From Ochotona curzoniae (Eukaryota; Chordata; Mammalia; Lagomorpha; Ochotonidae): a stretch of 64,000 nucleotides of DNA. This document shows, piece by piece, positions 21,060 to 33,419 of the stretch. Made by a program: the position numbers and the translations under genes. The DNA lies in NCBI RefSeq assembly GCF_017591425.1, contig NW_024467119.1:78918894-78982893 (forward strand), read 5' to 3'. Under the pieces are notes generated by a model, which was not told where the DNA came from, did no database searches, and saw only the letters and a list, made by a program, of their open reading frames with translations. Every line of letters begins with the position of its first letter. The first letter of the stretch is position 1.

Positions 21060-22835
21060 AGAGTATTATGTAAAGTATTATCAGTTTAAGTTTCTTATAT
21101 TATCTGACCAAAAATACTTGTAAAATTTACCTATGACTCTGTTTCATAGTCTTCACATCATGGCAGGCATTATCAAAAAATATTATTCAGAAAAAGCAGT
21201 TAACATCTAACTTTGGCAATAGATAAGTTTGAAAAGTAAGAGGCATTAATACTTGTTTATTAATGCTAAGTATCATGATTATCTCTTCAATAAACTTCAA
21301 ATTACAGCTATTTCCCCTTAACTACATCAAAAGTATATGTAAAATATTTAACAATTTATTTCTGTTGAATTCTCATTTAAGAAAAAAGTGATCATGTCAG
21401 GATACACTTAAATAGCAGAATGATGGATTTATGACTTTATGGGAAAACTATTGTAATAACACAGGGCAAATCAGTGAGGAGGGGAATTGGGAAGAGTCGA
21501 GGGAAAAGTCCAGAGCCCATGGAAATGTATCATGAAATTATAAAATAAAATATTTACACTTGATCATGTTGCTAAACTAGAAGATATGAAATCTACAAAC
21601 TTGACCCTGAAACTGGACACCTTTCCTCAATACCCAAGCATCTATGTATATACGTACAGTTAAGCAATATGGCCAATAGTTCTCTCAAGTAAAATACATC
21701 AGGTGAAAACCTAGCCTGACTGACGCTATCAACTTTTCCAAAAGTAGTGATTCTGACCATTAAAAATACCATATTATCACATGTAGATTCTAATTCTCAA
21801 AATGCTGACCTTGGGATTTCCCAAGAGTCTCACATGAAATGTTTTTTATAATAATATAAATGTCACCCAAGGGTTTACTTTGAACCTGGATTATTACAGT
21901 TTACAGGAAGTGAGGTTTTCCTCAGACCATGTGGCATATAATATCCACCACACTGACGACAGGAACAGTAAGGAGAAAGTAAGGGGAACCCAGCTATCTT
22001 CTGGTAAGCCAAACTTAAAACACAGTAACAACAGTGAAAAAACAATGCTACTTCAGGAAGATATGCCTGTTCCCTGCCCACAAAATGTCAATAGACAATT
22101 AATTGTTACCTTTTAAACTTCTCTTTTATCTTCCAATAGGGCAAATATTAAGATCTATAATTTACACAAATCAACAATCTCTGTAATTCAAAGTGTCCCT
22201 AAGATCAAAACAAATTGAGAATCAACAGAAATTTTTACTTGTATTTCTTAAGTCGAAACTATCTCTTGATAAAAATTACGTCAGCAATTTTAAAAGAAGA
22301 AATTCTAAAATTACTCAATTTTAAGAGAGCAAATTTGGAATTTTACAATTTTCACTGATACATAGTTTAATACTCAATATTCAGTGTAATTTTGGGGCTC
22401 GGTTATCATTAGCCATCATTCACAGTTAACAGCTAACATCTAACATCTATTTTTTTAAAATAGCTGATAACTGTAATATCCACAGACCAAGATTTTTAAA
22501 AATAACAGAAAAATTGCTTACAAGCATATATATACACATATATAGACATATGTATATATGTAGTAGAAGAAAATCAGATAACAGAAAAAATGAATATGTG
22601 AAATGACAAATTCTTAATACAACCAGATGTTACTGTGTTTTAGGCCAGATTTTCCTCTATATGGTCCCAAAGGGTGACGTTTAAAATGAGTTCTTGAATT
22701 TGATCTTGGACAAACTTCATGTCCTCAGTCTTTCTAAGAGCTCTGTTTCCTTTCAACCATTCAATTATAAGCACTAAAATACCTACTAAGCACCTACCAC
22801 ATACTTGGAAGGTATAGGAAATAAATATTTGGCAA
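21060..22835. other. AT-rich unassigned DNA
   Basis: No gene recognised. One segment at about 21400-21550 (GGGAAAACTATTGTAATAAC.. TGTATCATGAAATTATAAAA) resembles an old retroposon 3' end. Confidence 0.35.
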
Positions 22836-23740
22836 TATATAAAATAAGCAAAAAATCACCCCTTCTTCATTTAAATAAGAATCATCAACCAGTATTAAGA
22901 CTGATCTATTAGATTTGATACAATTTTTCATCAAAGGAAATCACCTGAGAAAAATGCAAAAACAAAACCCAAAGAGATGGTATTTATAATAATATACCAG
23001 GCAAAATACTTACATCCATGAAATAGGAGGACCTGGAAAATTAGTAAGAAAACAAGGCAGATGACTCAATAAATATGAGTAAACAACCTGAACAGGTACA
23101 TAGTAAGTGAGCATACCCAAACAACTGCTCAAAATATAAAACAGAGCTTCATATATGTGAAACCATGTGTAAATTACAGAAAAACACTTGTCAGAAAGGT
23201 TTAAATACCATGAAATACATAATCACCAGGTTGTTGAAATCCACAATGAAACACACGCTTGCCATAGGAGCTGAACCTAATAAACCTGACAGTATCAAGT
23301 GTTGGGGAAGATTTGAAATAACTGCAACTCACAAACGCTGTTGGCAAGAAAGTTCATCTATAACCAATATTGAAACCTGTTCACCAATACTTCCTACATA
23401 AATGAACACTCATCTCATGACTCAAAGCTCCTTAGTATGGATAAAGTCAAAAGAAATGAGTGTTCACATCCACTAAAAGATATCTCCAAGAATGCTTGTC
23501 GCAACCCCAATAATAAATGACTACAATGCTCACCAACAGAAAGAATAAACTGTGGTGAAATGAAAAAGAGCAACTACAACAGCACCTGCAAAAATGAAGA
23601 ATTTCACAAATATGATGCTGATGAAATAAAACGACACAAAATACTACAGTTGTCGTAATTCCGGTGACACAGAAATAAGGCCGATGATAGAAGTTAGGGT
23701 AGTGGTACGCCTGAGGACAGACTGGCAATCTCTCCACCTG
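22836..23740 (+). mobile_element. Old L1 3' fragment
   Basis: Strongly decayed plus-strand L1. Landmarks include AATACCATGAAATACATAATCACCAG, GTGTTGGGGAAGATTTGAAATAACTG, CACAAACGCTGTTGGCAAGAAAG and CAACCCCAATAATAAATGACTACAATG. These follow the order of the L1 ORF2 C-terminus. Confidence 0.65.
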
Positions 23741-24905
23741 GGTACTGGTTAGAAGAATCCATCCACAGGCAACAGAACATCAATCCTATTGCTTAAGGAC
23801 CAGACAGGCCACATGCACTACTACAATTAATTCCTTTTTAAATTTTATTTTTAATGTTGCTTAAGTAGTTAAGAGGGATGTATACACACTCGGGTCTCTG
23901 ATTAGGGTGGGGAGGTATGGAGGAAGGTAGGTAGGTCACTGAACTTCCAAAACACAAAACAAATGTTCACTATAGTAAACGTAACAATTAGGAGTCAGTA
24001 GGAAAAAATACACAAAGAAAGCTAAAATTGCCAGGAAAACTCTAATGTGTTTCATGGAAAATAAAATAAACTGCTAACGTTTCAACATTAGGAGCAGTAC
24101 CAGCAAAATAAATAAAACAAGTAAGTATAATGAGAAGCTATAAATTCATGTATCATTCATGCTCAAAGACTTTTCAAACTATTCTCAATATCACCTTATT
24201 TTTCATTCCTTTTCATTAAGACAATTTAAAAGAAATTTCAGAAATACCAATATCTCGCCCAACCACATGCATCACTATGCATACTTAAAGTAATTGGCCA
24301 TTACCTTTCATACTCACAAAATCATTAAACACACTTATGAAATCATATTTGAATGATTTCAATGTTTGGACACTAGCAAACATTCCAATTTCCTAGACTC
24401 TCTTAAAAATATTCATTACTTAACTTGATCTAAACAGAAGCCAAGTGAACCATTCTGTTTATGGCCAGAATTTTTCTCAGGTCTCTTATTTTGAGGGTAA
24501 TTTCCTAGCGATGCCCTTTCACTGTTTTCAACATCATGGACTTGCACAATTTATGCTAGAAATCTTGTACTCTGGATTTCTCTTTATAACTTCTTTTTTC
24601 TCACAATGACCATGTATCTGACTCTAACATGTTTCTTATATTTAACTGTTGATAATAATTATGTCAAACTCCAACCTCAACAGAAACACTAGTCATAGAA
24701 CACGCAGACACATAAGTCCTAAGTGTGAAGTCTGTTGAATAACTGAAAATCTCAACATGGTGTAATAGCTCTACAGTGACAGAAGAGGGAACTGTAATAT
24801 TTAGAAATCATATACAAAATTATCTTAAAGTTTAAACACTGATATCAATTTAGCAATACTTAAAAATAACAAACATTTTTTCATATCGTTAGAAAACAAG
24901 CTATC
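23741..24905. other. AT-rich unassigned DNA
   Basis: No gene or confident repeat. A segment at 23840-23950 ending GTAGGTAGGTCACTG may be part of a lagomorph repeat. Confidence 0.35.
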
Positions 24906-25150
24906 AAGAGTAAAGTCCAGGCAGAGGTGCAGGTGTCCAGTCCAGGCTTCTTCATGAGGATTCTAGTTCCCCGTGCACCACGGACACGCGGTGGGCAAAT
25001 TCTGAGCTTTCCCAAGCCGGAGGTCCAAGAATTTCCTCCATCCAAGGGATCATGCTGTGTGCAGATCTCAAATCGCTCTGGGCATGCTCAGGACCATGCA
25101 CGGCCCACTGCTGCCATGCTGGTGGGTGCAGTCCAGGTAAATAAGCTCAA
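24906..25150. other. GC-richer flank of repeat-array element
   Basis: Composition rises sharply at about 24915 (CCAGGCAGAGGTGCAGGTG, CCACGGACACGCGGTGGGC). It may belong to the same element as the head at 25150. No frame or motif identified. Confidence 0.35.
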
Positions 25151-25900
25151 AGATGTGGGTGTCTGAATCTCCCCGCCACCTAGCTGTGGCTGGGAGAATC
25201 CATGCTGGTTCAGGCTTCCTGCTAGGGACCCAATTTCCTATCTGTGGGCTAAGGAGTTGATTAGTGCTCACTGGGCTGGGCAGGAACAAGCATTAGGCTT
25301 GTAGCTAAAAACACTTGGACTAATTGGACTCATCTGTATCCAATCTCCTGGATAAATTAGGACAGGAGGGGGGAAGAGTATATAAGGAGAGGTGAAGGAG
25401 CCATAAAGAGAGACTTTGGAGAGACTTCTACCATCACTGGTCTCCTGTCGGTGCTTCATCCCCAGACCCTCTCCCTGTCCACATTACTGGCTCTGCTGGC
25501 TGGAGCACCTGTCCACAGCTGCCAAGCAGTGGATATATCCTGGGCATCAACTACTGGCCACCAGTGATGAGCTTTAGGGTCTTGGGGGTATGGAATTACT
25601 GCCTAGGGACATCCAAGTGGCATCTACATGCCACTTTACATGTAAATGAGGAATGAGTCCTGAGGAACACCCAATGACAGGGTGACTGTACTTGAGGTAA
25701 GCAAGGGGACTGAGACCTGGTGGCTTGAAGGGGAGAGACCGGGTGATCCATATGGCTCAGACCAAATCACTAGCACACATGGGAGTCATGAGTTGGGCTT
25801 GTTCTCATGGAATATTGTTGACAACCACATGCCAGTCCATGAGAAAGCTAGGGTTGGGGGCCTGTATAGCAGAGATCCAAGTACCTGACTGTCGGAACAG
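25150..25900 (+). mobile_element. Promoter-like head of repeat-array element
   Basis: LTR- or promoter-like unique sequence preceding the array. It contains CTAATTGGACTC (a CCAAT-type motif in reverse) at about 25321 and a clear TATA box, GAGTATATAAGGAG, at about 25376-25389. GAAGGAGCCATAAAGAGAG and a pyrimidine-rich CTGTCGGTGCTTCATCCCC stretch follow. No retroviral genes follow. Whether this is an LTR, or the 5' end of a composite retroposon, is undecided. Confidence 0.45.
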
Positions 25901-27720
25901 GGGATGGGTCACACTAGGCAGGCTGTGACACTAACCAGGACACAAGAGAACCAGGTCTGGGGGTAGATTCTGTGGGGGATATGTGGGCCCAACCTTGGGA
26001 AAAGTAAGTCCCACCACTTAGGTCAAAAGTTGGGGTGGTGAAGGGCTGAGCTAGGAGTGACCATGAAACCTGCCAAACCTCTTGGGTACAGGGACTGAGA
26101 ACAGTTTGGGCAGGTCCAGGCTGCAGTACCCACATGTGCACCCTAAAACTGGGTGTGAAATGGGCCAGGCCACAATATTCACCAGATCATACAAGGCCAA
26201 GATGGAGGGGCAGACTATGTTGGGCAAAGGCCTAGCACATACTTGCATGCATGAGATCTGAGTCTGGGAGTGGCCCAACTGTGGGAACTTGGGAAACTTT
26301 CCTAATGGGTCATAGCTCCGGCTGGTGAACACATGCTCCAGTATACTGGGTGTTGGGCAAGCTGGGGAAGGTAGCTACAACTGTTGGCAAATCTGTGGGT
26401 TGGTTTTGAAAGGGGGCAAACTAGGCAAAGCCGAGCAAATCCTAGCTTACTGGCAAGTGCAGAAACCAGGCTGGAGTGCAGGTCATGCGGGGCTATGTTG
26501 TCAGACCTACCAGTTTGCCAGAGGCAGAGATGGGAGCAGACTAAGCAGGGCCAGGTTTCTGCACCCGCCAGCCAAAGTTGGGATTGGGGGCTGGCCAGAT
26601 CAGGCCAGGCTAGAGCATCCGAAGGCAAAGGCCAAGACAGGTGAGGAACTATGCCAAGTTGGATCAGAGAGACCACTGGAACACACAAGATCTATTACTG
26701 GGAACAGGCCTGGTTGGGAAGCTTAGAAGATGCCCTGGCTGGGTTGTGGTTCCCATTGGTGAATGCAAGGACCAGAGCGAGGGCTGCTGTCTGGTTTGCA
26801 CACGGCTGCAGTATCCCTCGGCACAAGTGTGAACTCGGTCTGGGGTGTGCAAGACTAGGATAGACTCCAGCACACACTGGTGCTCATGAAAACCAGGGTA
26901 GGTGTAGGATAGGGTGGGCTAGATTTCTGTCCCTAATGAGTCATGTGTGAGCTGTGTCTGGTTGTGAACCAGGTTTGGCTAGGCTGTAACACCAATAGCA
27001 AAAATCAGAATAGGTGAAGGCCAATCAGGAAAGGCCACTGTTCCTTCTAGGACGGCAAGTGGACTAAACAGGGCTGGCCTGTGAATGCACTAATGGCTGC
27101 AAGATATTGCATTGAGAGAAGTTCTGACGGAGGAACTTGGCAACTCCTTGGTTGGAACACAGTTCCTGCAGGTAAGTGCAAGAACCAAGGAAGGGAGCAG
27201 CCCAGATCAGGCCAGGGAATGGTACTCACCTGGGGGTAATCACATGTAACTAGCCCTAGCTCCTTTTGGACCATTAACTCTAAAAGGGACTACATCTTCC
27301 TTTCCTTGTCTTGGCTGGCACACCTAAATCCATGTTCTACATGGATTTATTAAGCAAATGAGCCTCTGCTAAGGACTGTGTTTTGTTTAAGAATGGCATA
27401 CATTTGGCTCAGGTCTTGGGCAAAACAAGCTAGGCCAGTTCATATCACCCACTGGCAAATCCCAGAGCCAGGATTTTGTGTGGATCAGGCTGGATCAGGC
27501 CACAAAACCAGTCAGCTTACATTAGGGCTGGGACTAGGAGCTGCCTGGACTGGGCTGGGCTGTAGCTCCCACCAGCGTGAGCTGGGATTGGGGATGGGCC
27601 GGGCCAGGCCAGGCTACAGCACTCACTGGTAAATGCCAAGGTAAGGTGGACCATGCCAGACGGGAACGCAGCACCCAAACAGCACACATGAGACCCAGCG
27701 AGGGAGAGGGAGAACCCATA
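25900..27720 (+). repeat. Degenerate ~50-80-bp repeat array
   Basis: About 1.8 kb of GC-rich sequence in which GGCCAGGCT, ACAGCACTCACTGG, GGAACCAGG and GGGATTGGGG recur at 50-80-bp spacing in variable forms. Clear examples are at 26113, 26163, 26544, 26602, 27487 and 27605. Units are too diverged for a recent tandem satellite. The minus-strand array at 2735-3190 has the same motifs. Open frames in it are by-products of low stop-codon density. Confidence 0.6.
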
Positions 27721-27994
27721 TCCATTCTAAAGGCTTAAAACAAAGTTTCCTTGTATTCTGATTTTTAGAAGACTGTCCTGAATTCCTTAGTTCATTCCAA
27801 ACTCTGCCGAAGTCTTTTCTGATTCCCTATTGCCCTGGCCATCTGCCTCCCTATTCTAAGGACTCTGTAATACACTGGGCTTACATGGATGATGGAGACC
27901 ATCTCTATCTCAGGGTCCTCTACATAATCACAACTACTAAGACAACTCTATCATACCTGGAAACCAGAACACGGACATCTTTCCAGGGCTCTCA
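27721..27994. other. Unassigned DNA after array
   Basis: Composition returns to normal. The tail module seen at 2316-2734 is not present here, so this copy appears to lack its 3' end. Confidence 0.35.
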
Positions 27995-29145
27995 TTCAAC
28001 CTAGCAAAACAACACAAAGAAACATTTTCTACTAAAAGGAAAATGTATAGTAGATACCATCAAAATCAAGACACTGGTCTAAAAAAGTTAAATGCAAGTC
28101 ACAAACTGGGAAAACACTGCTAATAGTATCCAAAGAGCTAACTTCTAATCATATAAAGAACCCTGGCAACTCAATAAGGTAATCCAAAGGGGAAAAATAG
28201 GGCCCAGTAGCATGGCCTAGTGGCTAAAGTCCTCACCTTGAATGCGCCGGGATCCCATATGGGTTCCAGTTCTTATCCCAGCAGCTCCACTTCCCATCCT
28301 GCTCCCTGCTTGTGGCCTGGGGAAGCAGTCGAGGACGGCCCAAAACTTTCGGACCCTGCACCCATGTGGGATACCTGGAAGAAGTTCCTGGATCCTAGCT
28401 TCGGATCGGCATTTCATCGGCCATTACGCTCACTTGGGGAGTAAATAATTGGATGGAAGATCTTCCTCTCTGTCTTTCCTCCTCTCTGTATATCTGACTT
28501 TGTAATAAAAAATAGATAAATCTTAAAAAAAAAAAATTAAAAAAAAACAAAGGGGAAAAATAAGCAAAAGATTTTAGAAAGCATCTCAATAAAAGATAAT
28601 GCATTAACAAATATAAATAAGCATTAGCAGAGATATCCAGCATTACAATTAATTAGAGAAAAGTAAATTACTACCACAATGAGGTACCACTATATAAACT
28701 AGTCAAACAAGGTAAAGCAAAAATTGACCATACAAAGGATTCTGGGGACGTAGATCAACTGAAATGCACCATACATGGCTAGCAGTAATGCAAAAAGGCA
28801 CAACAGCTTTGGGAAAGTTTGACAGTTTTGCAGAAAGGTAAATATATAGCTATTTTGTGACTTAACACATGTCCATTTGACAAACTATACACAAATGTTT
28901 GTGGCCTTTTTATCTGTAATGATCAAAAATTGCTAACAATCTAGGCCAGCAACACAGGTAAATGCAAAGTACCGTGCATTAAAAAAAAAAATGGAAAACT
29001 ATTTCCTAATAAGAAGAAACAGTATATTGATAGTTCATCCAATATTACAGGAACTGGTGGGAAGAAACCAGATAAAAGAGAAGGCACAGTATATAAAATT
29101 CCACTGATCTCACATTCTGGAAAATATAAACTGACTCGCTGTGAC
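27995..29145 (+). mobile_element. Old L1 fragment, split by CSINE
   Basis: Plus-strand L1 landmarks on both sides of the SINE: GATACCATCAAAATCAAGACACTGG, AATAGTATCCAAAGAGCTAAC, ACCACAATGAGGTACCACTATA and ATTGCTAACAATCTAGGCCAGCAAC. Heavily decayed. Confidence 0.75.
28200..28548 (+). mobile_element. CSINE with 14-bp TSD
   Basis: Full-length copy starting GGGCCCAGTAGCATGGCC. The direct repeat AAAGGGGAAAAATA occurs at 28186-28199 and 28549-28562. It inserted into the old L1 above. Confidence 0.94.
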
Positions 29146-29149
29146 AGAG

Positions 29150-29412
29150 GCCAGTGAAGATGGTGTATCCCACAGAGCACCGACGCTCAGTCCCCAACCT
29201 GAAACCCTGGAGGGCAGCCATGAAGGTTGAGTAACTGAGTTCCTAGCACTCAGTATTCACCTCCCAGCATCCTGTCAATCTAATCCCAGTGGTTGCCAAT
29301 ACTCGGGGAGTAAATCAATGAATGAGGAAGCCTGCATGTGCTCACTCACGCTCTCCCTCTCTCTGCCTCTCAAAAAAATTTCTTTCAATTTGCTTTAAAA
29401 AAAAAAACCTGC
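29150..29412 (+). mobile_element. Diverged SINE with C-repeat tail
   Basis: Has AGGGCAGCCATGAAG, ACTCGGGGAGTAAATCAATGA, GCTCTCCCTCTCTCTGCCTC and a TTTCAATTTGCTTTAAAAA tail. The middle is poorly conserved. Confidence 0.6.
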
Positions 29413-30905
29413 AGTAACTCATTTTTCTTATACTACAAACTAGACAGTAATGCTGTATATATTCCATATATCCTAACCAGCCCTTCTGCTTGTGAGTGCT
29501 AATGTGCATAGTGGGGAAGAGGTAAGAGACACAGAGGAACTCTCCATAACTTTAAAGAAGAGGTTAACAGTCGTTTTAGTAAGTATTAGGAGAAAGGGGA
29601 AGGGAGGAATGTGGGGGGAAAACAGCCCCGGATGCCAACATGGCTAGTCTACAAATCAAAGGAATTAGACTACAAACTCTCTTTTAAGGCACTAATGTAT
29701 ACTAATTGAAATTCATACCAGAAACTGAGGTAACAAAACATGGTCAATCCTGAAATTCTAGTTTTTAAAGCAAAATAAATGCTATATTACTAGGCTAGTT
29801 ATATAGGAAAAAAAATGTTTTTAACTGTCTTATTACACAGAATATATTTATGGAATTTAAAGTCTTAATTTCCATGACAAATGGATTTAGAGAAATCAAA
29901 AAACATCCAAAGCAAAATCTGAATCTACTCTGGAGCCTTGCAGGCCTCCCTCTACTCTCTGTGCTACGATGTGGAGTCACTATTATATCACTGTACATGA
30001 GAAAACAGATGACTGTCATTCACTTCTCCTTTCATGACTGCACAGCTGGCCAGGAGCTGTGAGTGCTGCCACCACACAGCATGAAGAGAGTTACCGTGGC
30101 ATGCCACTGGCCTGAGAAAGCACTGAAATTTGAAGCGCGGTTTCCACTAAATGTTACTGTAACACTTCCGCAGGATTATAAAGACGAAAAAAACATAAAA
30201 GCAAACTGTTACAAGTCAGGAACCACCTGTACACCCAGTGAGAAAACTCTGAAAAACAAACAATATTGTGTCGCATACTTTCTCTACAACTACACAAAGT
30301 AAAAAATGCAGTCCCTGACACCAGCCAGGCCACCTCCCACTAGCAGCTGCCGGAGCTGTGGTGCTCTTCTGCTGGAGACAGGGCAACTTCCCACAACATC
30401 AACATCAAACAAGCTCCTTGTGTCCAGGACAGATCCACATCAAATTAAGACCACCTCCACCTAACAGTAACTGCTGTCGAAGAGCTGCTGCTATTGGCTC
30501 CCCTGCTTGTGGAATCTACTGGGAAACCAGGTGATGAAATGGGCCTGCTTTCGGACAGTATCCAACCATTGCTCTGACCATCACAAAACCACCCGACCAA
30601 AGCTCAAACCCTCCAGGTCTTTCCAGGCGGCTCCTCTTGGAGGAACACTAAGGTTTTCCATATTTACATGCTCTGTCTTGGGGCAATGAGTAACAAGCCA
30701 TCTTGTCTAACTGTGAGCAATTCTCCTCGTGATCTCTCCTGCAGGGCATTTATAACAAGAAACAGCCTCAAAAGCACTGTTACAAAGGTGAGGAACAGTG
30801 AAATTAGCAATACAATTCAAGCAAGAATCATCAACAGATGGCAAAATCATTATGTAAAAACAGTATAATCACATGGCTTCCAAGAGTCGCCCATTTTGTA
30901 ATCAG
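29413..30905. other. Mixed unassigned DNA
   Basis: Moderate GC with no gene recognised. The stretch around 30130-30240 (GAAGCGCGGTTTCC.. AAGTCAGGAACCACCTGTA) resembles the end of an ancient DNA transposon, but I cannot name it. 30300-30740 may be an old LTR. Confidence 0.3.
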
Positions 30906-30910
30906 AGGGC

Positions 30911-30911
<1 letters not shown>

Positions 30912-30975
<64 letters not shown>
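30912..30975. repeat. (GT)32 microsatellite
   Basis: Uninterrupted GT dinucleotides for 64 bp, flanked by GAGGGC and AATCCGAG. Pure tracts of this length are usually polymorphic and can form Z-DNA. Confidence 0.98.
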
Positions 30976-30978
<3 letters not shown>

Positions 30979-31079
30979 CCGAGTCTGATCAGAGAGAAAG
31001 GCCTTTTCCAGAATAACCTGAGAATGTGAGGTTTTCTACAAAGCAACTGGCTGGACTCTTCAAACAGTAGGTGTTCTAA

Positions 31080-32300
31080 AATATAAAATCAAGGCCACAA
31101 AGTGCTTCAAGAGTCTAGCACCAATAAACAAGCACAATGAGGAACCCTGAATTGAGCAGCCCTAGCTAGTGTGAGAAGAGATAGAAATTACTTTTATAGT
31201 GCTTTAGAAATAATTAGAAAAACTATACATGCTCTATGTTGCCAGATTTTTGTCAATTTGAGGATAATCCTCATAGGAATAAAAATGGCTTTGTGGTTAT
31301 ACGCAGAAAATATTTTATTCTAATTTCATAAGTGCTTAGTATATACTACCAAAGTGTCTAAAACTTACTAATTATCTAACCAACAGAAATCTTGTGTTAA
31401 TATATAGATATGGATAAAAACAAAATAGATGGAACACAAGAAAGCATAGTATGGGATTTTTAAAAAAATACAAACAGTTGGTAAGTCTAGGTAAAGAATG
31501 TAAGGTTATCATTGTATTTTTCATTTAACTTTAGACCCAAAATGTTTAAATGTTTAAATAAAATACGAAAATAACAAATTACAAGAAATAAACAGAATTT
31601 TTCAAAATCTAAAACATTATATGAAGTAGTATAAGGCTTGTTGTTTGGAAACAAGTAACATTAAGTTTAGGATTCCAATTTTTCATTTCTATATTGAAAT
31701 AATAAATATAATAAGCACCACAAATAATTTTTGTAACTGACAACAAACTGAGAAAATGCTTTTAAAACATGAGGCAGAAAACTAGAATATTAACCAAATA
31801 GTTTTTTACAGGCAATTTCAATAGAAAAAATAGGAATATATAAGTAAGCAATTCACAGAAGTAGCCCACTTGCCAAAAGATAATCAACCTCACTAATAAT
31901 AAACACAGATGAAAATAATAAAGGAATATTTCTCAGTTCAATTATTTTTTTTAAAAAGTGTTACTGAGGGAGAAAGGGAAAAAGAAATTATCACCCACTA
32001 ATGAAAGTAACACTTGAAGGACAATCTTACAGTATCTATTTTTAATGTTTATAACCTATTATGCTGTAATTATACTTCTTTATCACTCTAATGTTCAGAG
32101 GCATAACAGGATTGCTTGCTGAAACCTTGCTTGTGATACCAAGCATATCACAATGACTTGACTTTAGCAGTAAATGGATGATTAACTATTAGACTATTAT
32201 ACAATCTTAATATGGCATACTACATAGAAGTTAGAGTAAGTCAGATTTTATATGCTAATACCCTAAGTATTAACATGGCAGAGACACCAAATTTTTAAAA
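31080..32300. other. AT-rich unassigned DNA
   Basis: No gene or confident repeat family; long A/T-rich stretches. Confidence 0.4.
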
Positions 32301-32311
32301 TTCATTCTCAC

Positions 32312-32472
32312 CTTCCATAGTAACAGGACTGAAGCTGAGCTCATGACTCCCTTGCAATTACATGTAACTAAATTCTCACCAAAGGAGGAAGAGTTTTGGA
32401 AGTAATGTATGTCCTTCTGCATTGGGTATTTTAGGGAACAGGTTTCCAGGTTATCTCCCTTTCCTGACACAG
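32312..32472 (-). CDS. Candidate host exon (minus)
   Basis: Minus strand: strong acceptor TTCTCATGTTTTTTTTCAG, a 161-nt open frame (2 nt then 53 codons, starting VSGKGDNLETCSLKYP), and a strong donor ACTATGGAAG followed by GTGAGAATG. An alternative donor lies inside (CTCCTTTG followed by GTGAGAATT, about 32381). The reverse and other forward frames contain stops. I do not recognise the protein. It could also be a spliced non-coding or cryptic exon. Confidence 0.3.
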
Positions 32473-32484
32473 CTGAAAAAAAAC

Positions 32485-33400
32485 ATGAGAATAAAGCACA
32501 ATGGAGTGATGGAGCCGAGATGAGAAAAGTCTGGATCCCCAGACGAGCACACAAGAAAAATCTCCCCAGGGTGATCTAAAACCTGCATTCCTTATCGCAG
32601 CCTCCCCAGGCTGGACATGATTTAGCCTCCTTCACAACCTTACCTTCTACCTCTAGGCTCCAATCTTATTATGCTAAATATTATATGATTCCACTTATAT
32701 AATATATGCAGATCAGTACAATTCATTAAGGCCAACAACAGGCATCACCAAAGTTAAGAAAGGCAAAATGAAAAATAATGCATAATGAGTAAACAGTTTC
32801 TGTTCAGAGTCATGGAAAATTTCTGGAAATAGTGGTGATGGATGCTCAACATTGTAAACGTCATTAATGTTAATGAATTATACATCTAAATTGCTTAAAA
32901 TGAGAAACTTTAAATCATATATACTTTACTGTATTTCTAAAAGCAAAAATAAACTACTATACATTTCTGAGATGACAGATAACCTTAATCGGAGAAACAT
33001 CTATTCATAAATTAAAAAACTAAACATTGCTTAATGTCAACTTTTCATCATATGCCTCATTACAGCATATACACAATAAACAATGTATATTATGTCAGTT
33101 CTCAAAATCTCTAACAGACGCTTCATAAAAAAAAGATACATTCAAGTAGACAAATCTACATGAATGATGTTCATCATTGGCATCAGAGAAGTGCAAATTA
33201 AACCATAGAGGAATGCCTTAACTTGGTAATATTTCATACATATATTATATGCTCCAACAACACAATAACAAAGTTTCCTTTAAATCACTAGTAATGTTTT
33301 AAAATAAGAAAAACAGATGGCTTCCTGTTGATTATAAAAGTTACAATAAATTATATACTTACTAGCTGTGATATTGGTTCCCTGTTTCCTGTAGGTTGCA
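32485..33400. other. AT-rich DNA with old L1 traces
   Basis: A short plus-strand L1-like stretch (GATGTTCATCATTGGCATCAGAGAAGTGCAAAT) lies at 33165-33200. The rest is not recognised. Confidence 0.4.
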
Positions 33401-33419
33401 CTCAGGATGATGACAACAA

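Noticed and set aside
23447..23737. 96-codon minus-strand frame
   Set aside because: Antisense of a decayed plus-strand L1.
26302..26726. Long overlapping frames on both strands (up to 133 codons)
   Set aside because: They lie in the GC-rich degenerate array, where stop codons are rare in all frames; both strands are open at once.
30747..30789. 43-nt plus-strand mini-exon between TCTCTCCTGCAG and GTGAGG
   Set aside because: Splice signals fit but the segment is too short to judge and has no phase partner or protein match.
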